Positions 33,414 to 41,387 of a stretch of 64,000 nt of DNA are shown here, in pieces. The translations under genes and the position numbers were made by a program. Numbering within the stretch: position 1 is the first letter of the stretch; each line of letters opens with the position of its first letter. Location of the stretch: assembly GCA_964515055.1 (NCBI GenBank), contig CAZEUG010000003.1, positions 51,091-115,090 of the forward strand. The letters are read 5' to 3'. Under the pieces are notes generated by a model. That model was not told the DNA's origin, ran no database searches, and saw nothing but the letters and a program-made list of their open reading frames with translations. Source of the stretch: QAMX01 sp964515055. GTDB taxonomy: Bacteria > Bacillota > Clostridia > Oscillospirales > QAMX01.

Positions 33414-34775
33414 TTAGCGGTTCAGAAGCGACGCCAGGAACAGGACAGCTTCGCCACGGGTCACAGCGGCTGCGTCAGCGAACTCGCTGGTCACAGCGGT
33501 ATCCAGAACAGCACTGACAGCCGTGCTGAATTCGGACGCGGAAACGATAGCGCGGACATCCAGCTCCTCAACATCAAAGCCGGCTTTGGCGCCGACACGA
33601 TTCAGAGCGGCGGCATACCAAATACCGTCTGCACCGTTTTCTGTTTCACCGGTCATCCGATCCAGCAGGACAAGGAGTTCAGCGACGGTCAGAACTTCGT
33701 CCGCAGCAGCCACACGGGACGGACGCCCAACGATCAGCCCTTCGTTGTACATCGTGGCAAACGCAGCACCCTGTGCGTCATCCCAATCTGCATCCGTGAA
33801 GATGGCATCCGCGGAGGAACAGTCATATGCAAAGGAGGCGTAAGCGGAAACGCCGGACTGCAGCTCGCTGACTGCGAGGAGTGCCTGATAGGTTGCATAG
33901 GCATCGGAACGATCCGTACCGAGTGCGTGGGCATAGCCGCCGTCTGTCGTTCGGTATTCGGCGAGCTTGACCGGGAGCTTCGAGAAGGGTTCGGCGGTCA
34001 TGTCAACGCCGACGGCGACCAGACCCGAAATGGCGGTGGAGATGGATTCACTGGGCTCCACACCGGGTTCCCAGAGCGACGGATAGGTGCCGACTTCGTT
34101 CATGTTGTCAGCCAGGAACTGAACCGCACCTGAAATGGCGGTTTCAGCGGCTTCGTTGCCGCGGAAGTACTGCAGCGCAAGCAGCGCCATCGCCGTCAGA
34201 TCGATATCGCCGGTATCGCCGAAGTAGGCAAAGCCACCATCGGCCAAGCGGCAGGAGCAGAGATAAGCAAGGGCGCTCTCCCGGTCATAGGCAGAGGCAT
34301 CGGTGCATTCCAGGGCGATCATTGCGTAAATCTGCTCGTTCAGGTACGAGCCGAATGCGCCGCTGTCCTGCTGCAAAGCCGCCAGCGTGCGAACCGGATC
34401 ACAGGAAACGTCATCGCCAAAAGCCCGACGCGGATTCTGACCGATGGCGCCAAGCGACAGAATGGCCTTGGCCAGAACGGTTGAAGAACCGGAGGTGAGG
34501 ATGCCTTCCGCATTCAGCTCCGGCAGAATGAAGCCTTCTGCCTCCAAATCGACGCCGGCAGCGGTCAGTGCAAGCACTTCCCACCAGTCAGACAGCGTCC
34601 TGTGAGCACGGTAATAATCCACTGCGCTGAGCGAAGCGGATGGAGCCGGTGAAATCAGAAGCGGCAGGTCATCTGTGGCGGCATCGTCTGCAAACACCTG
34701 CAGGGGCATGACTGCCAGCAGCAGAGCCAGTAAACAGGCCAGCAGTCTGAAACGGGGACGCGAATTCGTTTTCAT
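33414..34775 (-). CDS. Exported alpha/alpha-toroid protein with SLH-like tail (intrinsic factor alpha-domain-like)
   Basis: 453 residues. A signal peptide ends near VFA (about residue 27). Residues 45-325 hold helix pairs with prenyltransferase/terpene-cyclase-type repeats: QQDSGAFGSYLNEQIYAMI, RLADGGFAYFGDTGDIDLT followed by AMALLAL, and TTDGGYAHALGTDRSDAYA. The same toroid fold forms the alpha domain of intrinsic factor and transcobalamin. Residues 330-453 resemble two S-layer homology repeats (GAAFATMYNEGLIVGRP, VTRGEAVLFLASLL), which bind wall polymers. The start at 34775 follows GAAGG by 6 bases. The gene lies behind a cobalamin riboswitch and before the DUF4430 gene, hence the proposed B12-capture role. 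Confidence 0.83.
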   Translation of the reverse strand: MKTNSRPRFRLLACLLALLLAVMPLQVFADDAATDDLPLLISPAPSASLSAVDYYRAHRTLSDWWEVLALTAAGVDLEAEGFILPELNAEGILTSGSSTVLAKAILSLGAIGQNPRRAFGDDVSCDPVRTLAALQQDSGAFGSYLNEQIYAMIALECTDASAYDRESALAYLCSCRLADGGFAYFGDTGDIDLTAMALLALQYFRGNEAAETAISGAVQFLADNMNEVGTYPSLWEPGVEPSESISTAISGLVAVGVDMTAEPFSKLPVKLAEYRTTDGGYAHALGTDRSDAYATYQALLAVSELQSGVSAYASFAYDCSSADAIFTDADWDDAQGAAFATMYNEGLIVGRPSRVAAADEVLTVAELLVLLDRMTGETENGADGIWYAAALNRVGAKAGFDVEELDVRAIVSASEFSTAVSAVLDTAVTSEFADAAAVTRGEAVLFLASLLNR

Positions 34776-34851
34776 AAAAAACCTTCTTTCTGACTGAATC
34801 ACAGTCGTATATCATCTGTCGTGAGACAGGACGATTGATAAAGAAAACAAA

Positions 34852-34887
34852 AAGTCCGCAGCAAGAAAACTCATCTGCTGCGGACTT
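34852..34887 (-). terminator. Expression-platform terminator of the cobalamin riboswitch
   Basis: 12-bp stem AAGTCCGCAGCA with TGCTGCGGACTT, followed on the minus strand by TTTTTGTTTTC. It lies between the aptamer and the coding region, so B12 binding most likely stops transcription here. Confidence 0.87.
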
Positions 34888-34964
34888 GAAGGCACCACCA
34901 AAAAGAGGGCCTGAAACCGCTCTCTTTCGGCGTTGCAAATCTGTACATCGCAGACTGAAACAAA

Positions 34965-35148
34965 CACCGGCAAGGGCAGGTCTTCTGACTCCGATCTCAT
35001 CATGTCCGGTCGGCCTTCCCGGTTTCCCAGTGACACAAATGACAGGACACTCCATCGTTACAGCGGCGGGACCGTCGGGGGTTTGCACCCCGTTCCCTTT
35101 TCAGCCTTGCACCCGAAAACCGGGGAAGGACACCTCATGCCTGTTATG
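34965..35148 (-). promoter_or_regulatory. Cobalamin riboswitch aptamer
   Basis: On the minus strand the conserved elements come in order: AAAAGGGAAC, GGTGCAAACCCCCGACGG, CCGCCGCTGTAACGATGGAG, GTCACTGGGAAACCGGGAAG and the B12 box AGTCAGAAGACCTGCC (34976-34991). This is the standard layout of the adenosylcobalamin class. No convincing promoter lies between it and the ackA stop (CTGACA at 35178-35183 has no matching -10), so read-through from ackA is possible. Confidence 0.93.
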
Positions 35149-35179
35149 AAATTTTGAAAGGTACAGGAGAAGAAAAATG

Positions 35180-36385
35180 TCAGGCCTTTGCGGCGTTGAC
35201 CAGTGTCAGCGTGTCGGATGCAATCACGAATTCTTCATCCGTTTCGATGACGAGAACACGCACGCGGGAATCGTCGGCTGCAATGTCAACATTCTTCAGC
35301 GACTGCTGCGACTTTTCCGGATCCAGCTTGATGCCCATGAATTCCAGACCGGCCAGAGCAACGTTGCGCGCAACCTTGTTGTTTTCGCCGATGCCACCGG
35401 TGAAGACCACCGCATCAATGCCACCCATCGCGGCGGCGTATGCACCAATGTACTTTTTGACGCTGTAGTCAAACATTTCCAGCGCCAACGTGGCCTGGTG
35501 ATTGCCCTGATCACGCGCCGTGGCCAGGTCGCGGAAGTCGCTGGACAGCTCGGAAACGCCCAGAACACCGGACTTCTTGTTCAGCATTTCAACAAGTGCC
35601 TGCGTGTCCATACCCTCGTGCTCGCTCAAAAAGCCGAGAATGGCCGGATCCAGATTGCCGGAACGTGTGCCCATGGGCAGACCTTCCAACGGCGTCAGCC
35701 CCATGGATGTGTCCACGCATTTGCCGCCGTCTACTGCGGCAATCGACGAACCGTTGCCCAGGTGGCAGGTGACGATCTTCAGCTCAGAAGCCGGACGCCC
35801 CAGCATTTCAGCGGCCTTGGCGGAAACATAGCGATGGCTTGTCCCGTGGAAGCCGTAGCGGCGAATGGCGTATTTGCGGTAGTATTCGTAGGGAATGGCG
35901 TACATAAATGCCTTTTCCGGCATGGTCTGATGGAATGCCGTGTCAAATACAGCGACCTGCGGCACATCGCCCATGACCTCGCGACAGGCGCGGATGCCCA
36001 TCAGGTTGGCCGGGTTGTGCAGCGGGCCGAGCGGAATGCATTCCTCAATGGCGGCAATGACCTTGTCGTCAACGAGAACGGATTCGGAGAATTTCTGACC
36101 GCCGTGCAGGACCCGGTGTCCGACGGCATCGATTTCGGACATGGAACGGATGACACCGGTCTCAGCGTCCGTCAGCCGATCTGTCAAAATGCGGATGGCG
36201 TCGGCGTGTGTTTTCATTTCCACTTCGGTAACGAGCTTGGTGCCATCCGTGAGCGTGTGCGTGTTTTTGCTGCCGGCGATCCCAATGCGCTCGCAAAGTC
36301 CTTTTGCAAGAACCCGATTCTCCGACATATCAAAGAGCTGATACTTCAGAGAGGAGCTGCCGGCGTTGATGACAAGAATAAGCAT
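35180..36385 (-). CDS. ackA: Acetate kinase
   Basis: 401 residues, converting acetyl phosphate and ADP to acetate and ATP, the energy-yielding step of acetate fermentation. Signatures VINAGSSSLKYQLFD, YGFHGTSHRYVSAKA and FTGGIGENNKVAR are intact. The start follows GAAGGGG by 10 bases. No phosphotransacetylase gene is adjacent. TTGCAA, 17 bases, TATCAT on the minus strand upstream (about 36467-36495) is a plausible promoter. No terminator separates it from the riboswitch downstream. Confidence 0.97.
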   Translation of the reverse strand: MLILVINAGSSSLKYQLFDMSENRVLAKGLCERIGIAGSKNTHTLTDGTKLVTEVEMKTHADAIRILTDRLTDAETGVIRSMSEIDAVGHRVLHGGQKFSESVLVDDKVIAAIEECIPLGPLHNPANLMGIRACREVMGDVPQVAVFDTAFHQTMPEKAFMYAIPYEYYRKYAIRRYGFHGTSHRYVSAKAAEMLGRPASELKIVTCHLGNGSSIAAVDGGKCVDTSMGLTPLEGLPMGTRSGNLDPAILGFLSEHEGMDTQALVEMLNKKSGVLGVSELSSDFRDLATARDQGNHQATLALEMFDYSVKKYIGAYAAAMGGIDAVVFTGGIGENNKVARNVALAGLEFMGIKLDPEKSQQSLKNVDIAADDSRVRVLVIETDEEFVIASDTLTLVNAAKA

Positions 36386-36544
36386 CTGACAATGACCCCT
36401 TCATGATTTCTTCCCTGTGGCTTGCAATTTGGAGCCGCAAGGTGTAAAATATAATTCGACACTTATATGATACTCTTTTTTGGGCGATTTTGCAAGAGCG
36501 AAAAGGGCAAAAGAATCCGCTGAACAGCAGAAAGGTCTGGCAAT

Positions 36545-37741
36545 ATGACGGCAGTTGGTGTGGTTGCGGAATATAACCCGTTTCATAACGGCCATATGTT
36601 TCATCTGACACAGACAGCCGCCCGTTTCCCGGATCGGGCAATCGTCTGCGTCATGAGCGGCAATGTCGTGCAGCGCGGCAGCTTTGCCATGCTCCACAAA
36701 TTCGCCCGCGCAACCGCTGCGGTACAGAGCGGGGCCGATCTGGTCTTCGAACTGCCGACCGCATTTGCCTGCGCACCGGCACCGATCTTTGCCTCGCGTT
36801 CCGTCGAACTGCTCGCGGCGACGGGCGTGGTGGATGCATTGTCATTTGGCAGCGAATGCGGCGATGCGGCGGCTCTGCAGCGCGCCGCTGCTGACGACAC
36901 GTTCCACTTGGAACGCTTCACAGCCAGCCTCCGCGCCGGATGCTCCTATGCCACTGCCTGCGCGGAAGCCTCCCAGCCGGAAATCCGTTCGATTCTGGCC
37001 GCGCCCAATGATCTGCTGGCCATAGAATATCTGCGTGCCGCCCGGCAGTTTCTTCCAAACGCCGCTGTTTGCGCCGTCAAACGGCAGGGTGCGGGACATA
37101 ACCAGCCGGAAGCCTCCGGAACCTATCCGAGCGCATCTGCTCTGCGCAACCGAATGCGTGACCAGTTGGAGATTGCTGAATGGCTGCCGCCGTTTTCGGC
37201 CGAAATTCTGCAAAAGGAGCGGGCTGCCGGTCGCGCACCGGTCTTCGAGGAAGCAGCGACTCTGCCCATGCTGGCCACATTGCGAAGAATGAATCCGGAA
37301 GCGCTGGCACAGCTCCCGGAGGTCACAGAGGGGCTCGAATATCGGATTGCATCCGCCGCCAAACAGGCCGTTTCCGTCTCCGACCTGCTGGAACGGCTGA
37401 AGACCAAACGCTATACCTGTGCGCGGCTGCGCCGCATTCTGATGTCTGCCTATATCGGCCTGACCGATGCGGAACAGAAACAGCACCCGGCCTATCTGCA
37501 TCTGCTGGCCGCATCCCGGCGGGGAACAGCACTGCTCCGTGAAATGAAGCAAACCGCCCGCCTGCCGGTGATTGCCAAGCCGACCGCCATCAAAAAGCTG
37601 GACGCCTCGGCCAAAATGCTGGCCGACCTCGAAGAACGCACAGATAGCCTGTATCTGCTGGCTTATCCCGAACAAAAGCAGCACGCGTTCGGTCATTTCT
37701 ATACATCCTCCCCATGGATTGCACCGCATGACCCTGCATAA
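36545..37741 (+). CDS. tmcAL: tRNA(Met) cytidine acetate ligase TmcAL
   Basis: 398 residues of the YlbM/TmcAL family, which makes N4-acetylcytidine at the wobble base of elongator tRNA-Met using acetate and ATP. The nucleotidyltransferase start GVVAEYNPFHNGHMFHLTQT is diagnostic, with MSGNVVQRGSFAMLHKFARA after it. The gene is divergent from ackA, which makes acetate; the shared 160-base region may join the two in regulation, a speculation. The start follows AAAGG by 9 bases. Confidence 0.93.
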   Translation: MTAVGVVAEYNPFHNGHMFHLTQTAARFPDRAIVCVMSGNVVQRGSFAMLHKFARATAAVQSGADLVFELPTAFACAPAPIFASRSVELLAATGVVDALSFGSECGDAAALQRAAADDTFHLERFTASLRAGCSYATACAEASQPEIRSILAAPNDLLAIEYLRAARQFLPNAAVCAVKRQGAGHNQPEASGTYPSASALRNRMRDQLEIAEWLPPFSAEILQKERAAGRAPVFEEAATLPMLATLRRMNPEALAQLPEVTEGLEYRIASAAKQAVSVSDLLERLKTKRYTCARLRRILMSAYIGLTDAEQKQHPAYLHLLAASRRGTALLREMKQTARLPVIAKPTAIKKLDASAKMLADLEERTDSLYLLAYPEQKQHAFGHFYTSSPWIAPHDPA

Positions 37742-37770
37742 GCGAACCCGACCGAAACAGCGAGGTATTT

Positions 37771-38193
37771 ATAAAGCATACAGAGCGGATTGGCCGCGCT
37801 CCTCGACTGATGGAGCAGCTGCATTTTCCAACCGACAGCATTGACTATCGGTTTCTTCTGGAATGTTCCTGTTTCCTGACAGGGGACTACGCAGAAAAGC
37901 TCGATCGGCTGAAAACATCATTTATGGCTCCTGTAAAAAAACATGAGGAATTTCTTTCGCCAACCTCGAATATTCTGGACTTTCCCCAGGATTTTGATAT
38001 TTTTGCATCCTATGCCGAACGCCCTGTTCCGCCCAGGCGGATTTTCGGAAAGCATTGCACACACCTGCCGCGTGATACGTCACTTCGCCGCGCTTATGCG
38101 GACTGGCTGCTCACCGGCCATACCTGCGGCTTCGGCCATGGCATGATTCTGTTTGACGGCGAAAAGATCGTCAACAACGCACGAGAAAAGTAA
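37771..38193 (+). pseudogene. Internally deleted copy of the downstream acyltransferase
   Basis: The frame aligns with both ends of the intact protein at 38251-39180 but lacks the middle (about residues 50-220 of the intact one). MEQLHFPTDSIDYRFLLECS matches MEQRRWPVDCIAYFKLLEQS, and after HEEFLSPTSNILDF the C-terminal part continues to the same ILFDGEKIVNNAR end. Homology extends upstream of the first ATG (37810) to an ATA codon at 37771, where the intact gene has its ATG, with a GAGG ribosome site 5 bases before. A 127-residue product from 37810 is possible, but it would lack the catalytic core. Confidence 0.7.
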
Positions 38194-38250
38194 CCCGTGG
38201 ATGCTCTACAGCCACATGAAAATCATTTGCAGAAAAAGGAGATTCGTACC

Positions 38251-39180
38251 ATGAAAAACAAAGAAAGAGTTGCATTCGCACTGAACTGGATGGAACAGCG
38301 CCGCTGGCCGGTCGACTGCATTGCCTACTTCAAACTGCTGGAACAGTCGTATTTCCTCTCCGGCCCCTATGCAGAAGAGCTGGATCAGCTGGAATCTGCA
38401 TTTATGTCGGGCGAGATGACAGGGAACGATGCATTGGCACGTGTCAAAGCCATTGCCGCTGAAGTTCAGGTACCTGACCGCTCGTTTGCACAGCTGTTTT
38501 ACATGAACTGCGCGGAAGATCTGGACGCGCTCTACCGCGAACGCGGCATCAACCACGATGTGTATGTCCGATCCATGGACGATATGCTGTACAAACTGCT
38601 GGAATGCCGCGAGGTGTTCGGCATCTGGGGCAACGATACAGGTACCTGGCCCGATGGATTTTTCCGTCTCGATCGTTTTGCATTGGGACGCCTGCAGTTT
38701 GAACGCCGCACACTGGGCAAGGTGGACTACCATTGGAACGATATCACCGTTCATGCAGACGACCCTGTGCTGAATATGCACATCCCGTCTGCCGGGCCCT
38801 TCCCGCGGGAGCTGCGCTATGATTCCTATCGCCGCGCCTATGAATTCTTCCCGGAAATCCGCTGCGGGAAATATCTCCCAATTCGCTGCGATTCCTGGCT
38901 GCTCTTCCCGGCACACGATGAATTCCTGAATAAAAACTCCAATATTGTCGATTTCCTGCACGATTTCGACCTGTATGAGTCGCATGAAAACAGCAACCCG
39001 AGTGCATCCTGGCGCATCTTTGGCCGCTATCACAAACTGCCCTTTGACCAGCTGCCACGTGATACGGCACTGCGCCGCGCCTATGCGGAATGGCTCTGCT
39101 CCGGCCGCGGCAACGGCGGTGGAAAAGGCCTGATTCTCTTTGATGGCGAAAAAATCGTCAACAATGCACGGGGAGAGTAA
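38251..39180 (+). CDS. Acyltransferase domain-containing protein (GNAT-like, DUF5596 type)
   Basis: 309 residues. The long conserved stretch YKLLECREVFGIWGNDTGTW, then RFALGRLQFERR and LNMHIPSAGPFPRELRYDSY, is typical of an acyltransferase family of Clostridia with an N-terminal helical and a C-terminal GNAT-like domain. Substrate not known. The start follows AAAAAGGAGATTCGTACC. It sits just after its own internally deleted copy, so the pair arose by tandem duplication. A transglutaminase lipoprotein gene follows 2 bases later. Confidence 0.8.
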   Translation: MKNKERVAFALNWMEQRRWPVDCIAYFKLLEQSYFLSGPYAEELDQLESAFMSGEMTGNDALARVKAIAAEVQVPDRSFAQLFYMNCAEDLDALYRERGINHDVYVRSMDDMLYKLLECREVFGIWGNDTGTWPDGFFRLDRFALGRLQFERRTLGKVDYHWNDITVHADDPVLNMHIPSAGPFPRELRYDSYRRAYEFFPEIRCGKYLPIRCDSWLLFPAHDEFLNKNSNIVDFLHDFDLYESHENSNPSASWRIFGRYHKLPFDQLPRDTALRRAYAEWLCSGRGNGGGKGLILFDGEKIVNNARGE

Positions 39181-39182
39181 AG

Positions 39183-40472
39183 ATGACACCGTTCTCTGAT
39201 CGACAGGCGAGGCATCGCCGCTGGCGTGAACGCGGCCTGCTCGCCATCATCTGTGCATCCATGCTGCTCCTGTCAGCGTGTCGTGTTGTCACACTAACGA
39301 TATCGACGACAGAACCGCCCTGCGTAAGCTCTGTACGGCCTCTGACCAGTTGGCCTTCGCAGCAGACCTCTGCACCGAAAGAAACGTCGGCGCAGGATGC
39401 CACATCATGGACGGCGGCCATCCAGCCACAGCCCGCTGTCCACGAGCTGGCTGCGCGCATCATCCCGTCCTTTGAAAAACGGTACCTTCTGGTTCATCTG
39501 GACGAAAAGCGCCTGACTACCTTCTGCACGCTGTATCAGGCGGCCATGGCCTTTGAACCCACTGCGGAATTGCCGGAACCGGTCACTGTGGGCGAACTCT
39601 TTGATCTGATGCTCCTCCTCAACTATACCTGCCCGGAGCTGATGCAGATCAGCGGTGAGTACTACTACAGCTGCGACAATACCGGTCGCTGCACCGATGT
39701 GACCTTCACCTACCTCATGAACGCCGATGAGTACGAAGACGCCCTGCAACAGGTGGAAGCGCAGTTTGGTGAATGGAAGCACCGGCTGGCCGGTCGGTCG
39801 GATTTGGAAAAAGAACGATTCGTCTATGAATGGATCATCCAAACGACGGCTTATCAGGAAACCGCAACGTATGCGGGATCCTGCTATGGCGTGATCGTCG
39901 ACCGGAAAGCCCGATGCGAAGGCTATGCAAAGACCTTCATGTGGGCCATGTGGGAGCTGGATATTCCGTGCCTTTCCATCACCGGAGAATCGACTGATCC
40001 CGGCAATTCCATTTATTCGCGCCATGTCTGGAACCTGGTGCAGATCAATGGCATCTGGGCGTATGTTGATACGACATTTGATGACTTCAATGAATTCTAT
40101 CCCATCTCCTACAGCTTCCTGAATGTCGATGAGAACAGCATCATCGATACGCGAACCATCGATCCGGTTTACCTCGAACTGAATCTCCCGTCCTGCACCA
40201 GCATGGAGAACAGCTTCCATAAACAGGCCGGCGTCTATTACCGCGGCGATGCAAATCCGATCGAGGTGATTGGCGATGCCATCGAACACGCAGATGCGGA
40301 AGGTTCCAATCTCGTTTACCTGAAGGTGGAGACTGAGGAGCTGTTTCAAACAATCAGCCATTCTCTGAGCGAACTGCTTACACAGTGGCTCACCGAACGT
40401 GGTTTGCCCTGGAGCTATACCTGGTATTCCTACCCGGACGGCCGCGCCTTTGTCATCGACTTCTCCAATTGA
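39183..40472 (+). CDS. Transglutaminase-like domain lipoprotein
   Basis: 429 residues. A signal with lipobox ending at Cys33 (MLLLSAC) follows a basic N-terminus, then a Ser/Thr/Pro-rich linker (about 40-85). The transglutaminase-like fold lies in about 205-320 with the Cys-His-Asp triad visible in VDRKARCEGYAKTF (near 245), YSRHVWNLVQING (near 281) and YVDTTFDDF (near 296). Such surface proteases or cross-linking enzymes are common in Clostridia; the substrate is unknown. It starts 2 bases after the acyltransferase stop. Confidence 0.82.
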   Translation: MTPFSDRQARHRRWRERGLLAIICASMLLLSACRVVTLTISTTEPPCVSSVRPLTSWPSQQTSAPKETSAQDATSWTAAIQPQPAVHELAARIIPSFEKRYLLVHLDEKRLTTFCTLYQAAMAFEPTAELPEPVTVGELFDLMLLLNYTCPELMQISGEYYYSCDNTGRCTDVTFTYLMNADEYEDALQQVEAQFGEWKHRLAGRSDLEKERFVYEWIIQTTAYQETATYAGSCYGVIVDRKARCEGYAKTFMWAMWELDIPCLSITGESTDPGNSIYSRHVWNLVQINGIWAYVDTTFDDFNEFYPISYSFLNVDENSIIDTRTIDPVYLELNLPSCTSMENSFHKQAGVYYRGDANPIEVIGDAIEHADAEGSNLVYLKVETEELFQTISHSLSELLTQWLTERGLPWSYTWYSYPDGRAFVIDFSN

Positions 40473-40498
40473 AAAAATCTGAGCATTTTTTCAAAAAA

Positions 40499-40538
40499 AC
40501 AGGATACCCGACTTTGTTGCAAAAGCCGGGCATCCTGT
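40499..40538 (-). terminator. Hairpin with terminator features on the minus strand
   Basis: Stem ACAGGATACCCGACTTT with AAAGCCGGGCATCCTGT. On the plus strand two A-C mismatches spoil it and no T-run follows; on the minus strand these become G-U pairs and the stem is followed by GTTTTTTTG. No minus-strand gene upstream of it is known. Confidence 0.65.
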
Positions 40539-40645
40539 GCATTATTGGCGAATTCGAATGAGTAATGGGAAGAAAAGTGAAAGGAAATTGGTAGTATCAA
40601 CAGCAATGATGGTCAATAATTTCACATACAATTCAAAAAAAAGAC

Positions 40646-40674
40646 TGGAAATGAACGATGTAATGTAGTATAAT
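40646..40674 (+). promoter_or_regulatory. Probable promoter of hpf
   Basis: TGGAAA, 17 bases, TATAAT; the -10 is perfect, the -35 is weak. The start codon is 36 bases downstream. Confidence 0.5.
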
Positions 40675-40709
40675 AAAGACAGACCAAAATGAAAGGAAGT
40701 TGCGGACTC

Positions 40710-41225
40710 ATGAAGATCAATTTTGACACACGGAAGGGCTCGGTTTCAGAACAGACGACAGCGGCGGCAGAAAAAAAGCTGGCCAAACTGGATCGCTTTT
40801 TTAACGATGATGCTGTTGCGGTTGTCAAATTCAGCGAGGTCCGCGGCCAGACGGTCGCAGAAATCACGGTACGCAGTGCGCATATGGTTTTCCGTGCGGA
40901 GAATCGTTCGGGAGATGAATATGCCGCGGTGGACAATGCGGTCGAAGCCATTGTCCGGCAAATTCGGAAGCATAAGACGCGCCTGGAAAAACGCCTGAAG
41001 GACGGCGCATTTGAACGCGTTGTTGAATCTGCTGAACCGGAAAATCAGGAGCTGATTCGTCGGAAACGCTTTGACCTGAAACCGATGACGGAAGAGGAAG
41101 CAGCCCTGCAAATGGATCTTCTGAACCATCAGTTCTATCTCTTCAAAAATTCCGATGCCAACAACCGCATCTGTGTGGTGTACGGCCGCGAGGACGGTGG
41201 CTACGGAATTATTGAAGCCGATTGA
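40710..41225 (+). CDS. hpf: Ribosome hibernation promoting factor, long form
   Basis: 171 residues. The N-terminal S30AE/YfiA domain (about 1-95) binds the 30S decoding site; the C-terminal domain (ELIRRKRFDLKPMTEEEAAL, then HQFYLFKNSDANNRICVVYG) dimerises ribosomes into inactive 100S pairs in stationary phase. The start at 40710 follows AAAGGAAGT. It is a single-gene unit between two related hairpins. Confidence 0.95.
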   Translation: MKINFDTRKGSVSEQTTAAAEKKLAKLDRFFNDDAVAVVKFSEVRGQTVAEITVRSAHMVFRAENRSGDEYAAVDNAVEAIVRQIRKHKTRLEKRLKDGAFERVVESAEPENQELIRRKRFDLKPMTEEEAALQMDLLNHQFYLFKNSDANNRICVVYGREDGGYGIIEAD

Positions 41226-41296
41226 TTATCCACTTCGATCTGTCGACTGATCACCATCTATTCAACCAACCATAGCCGGATCGGCTATACCAGACC

Positions 41297-41341
41297 TCAG
41301 GACACCCGGCATCCTTTCAACGAGGATGCCGGGTGTCCTGA
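41297..41341. repeat. Strong hairpin without a T-tract after hpf
   Basis: A perfect 19-bp stem (TCAGGACACCCGGCATCCT with its complement, 7-base loop). Neither strand has a U-run after it. Its core resembles the hairpin at 40499-40538 (CAGGA, CCCGG, TCC), so both may belong to one dispersed element. Confidence 0.7.
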
Positions 41342-41387
41342 AGAAATCAATTTCAGCCAAATGATCACTGAGAAAAAGGAGATTTGC

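Noticed and set aside
35177..36406. A 409-codon frame antisense to ackA
   Set aside because: Acetate kinase motifs on the minus strand are complete; the antisense frame is a composition shadow.
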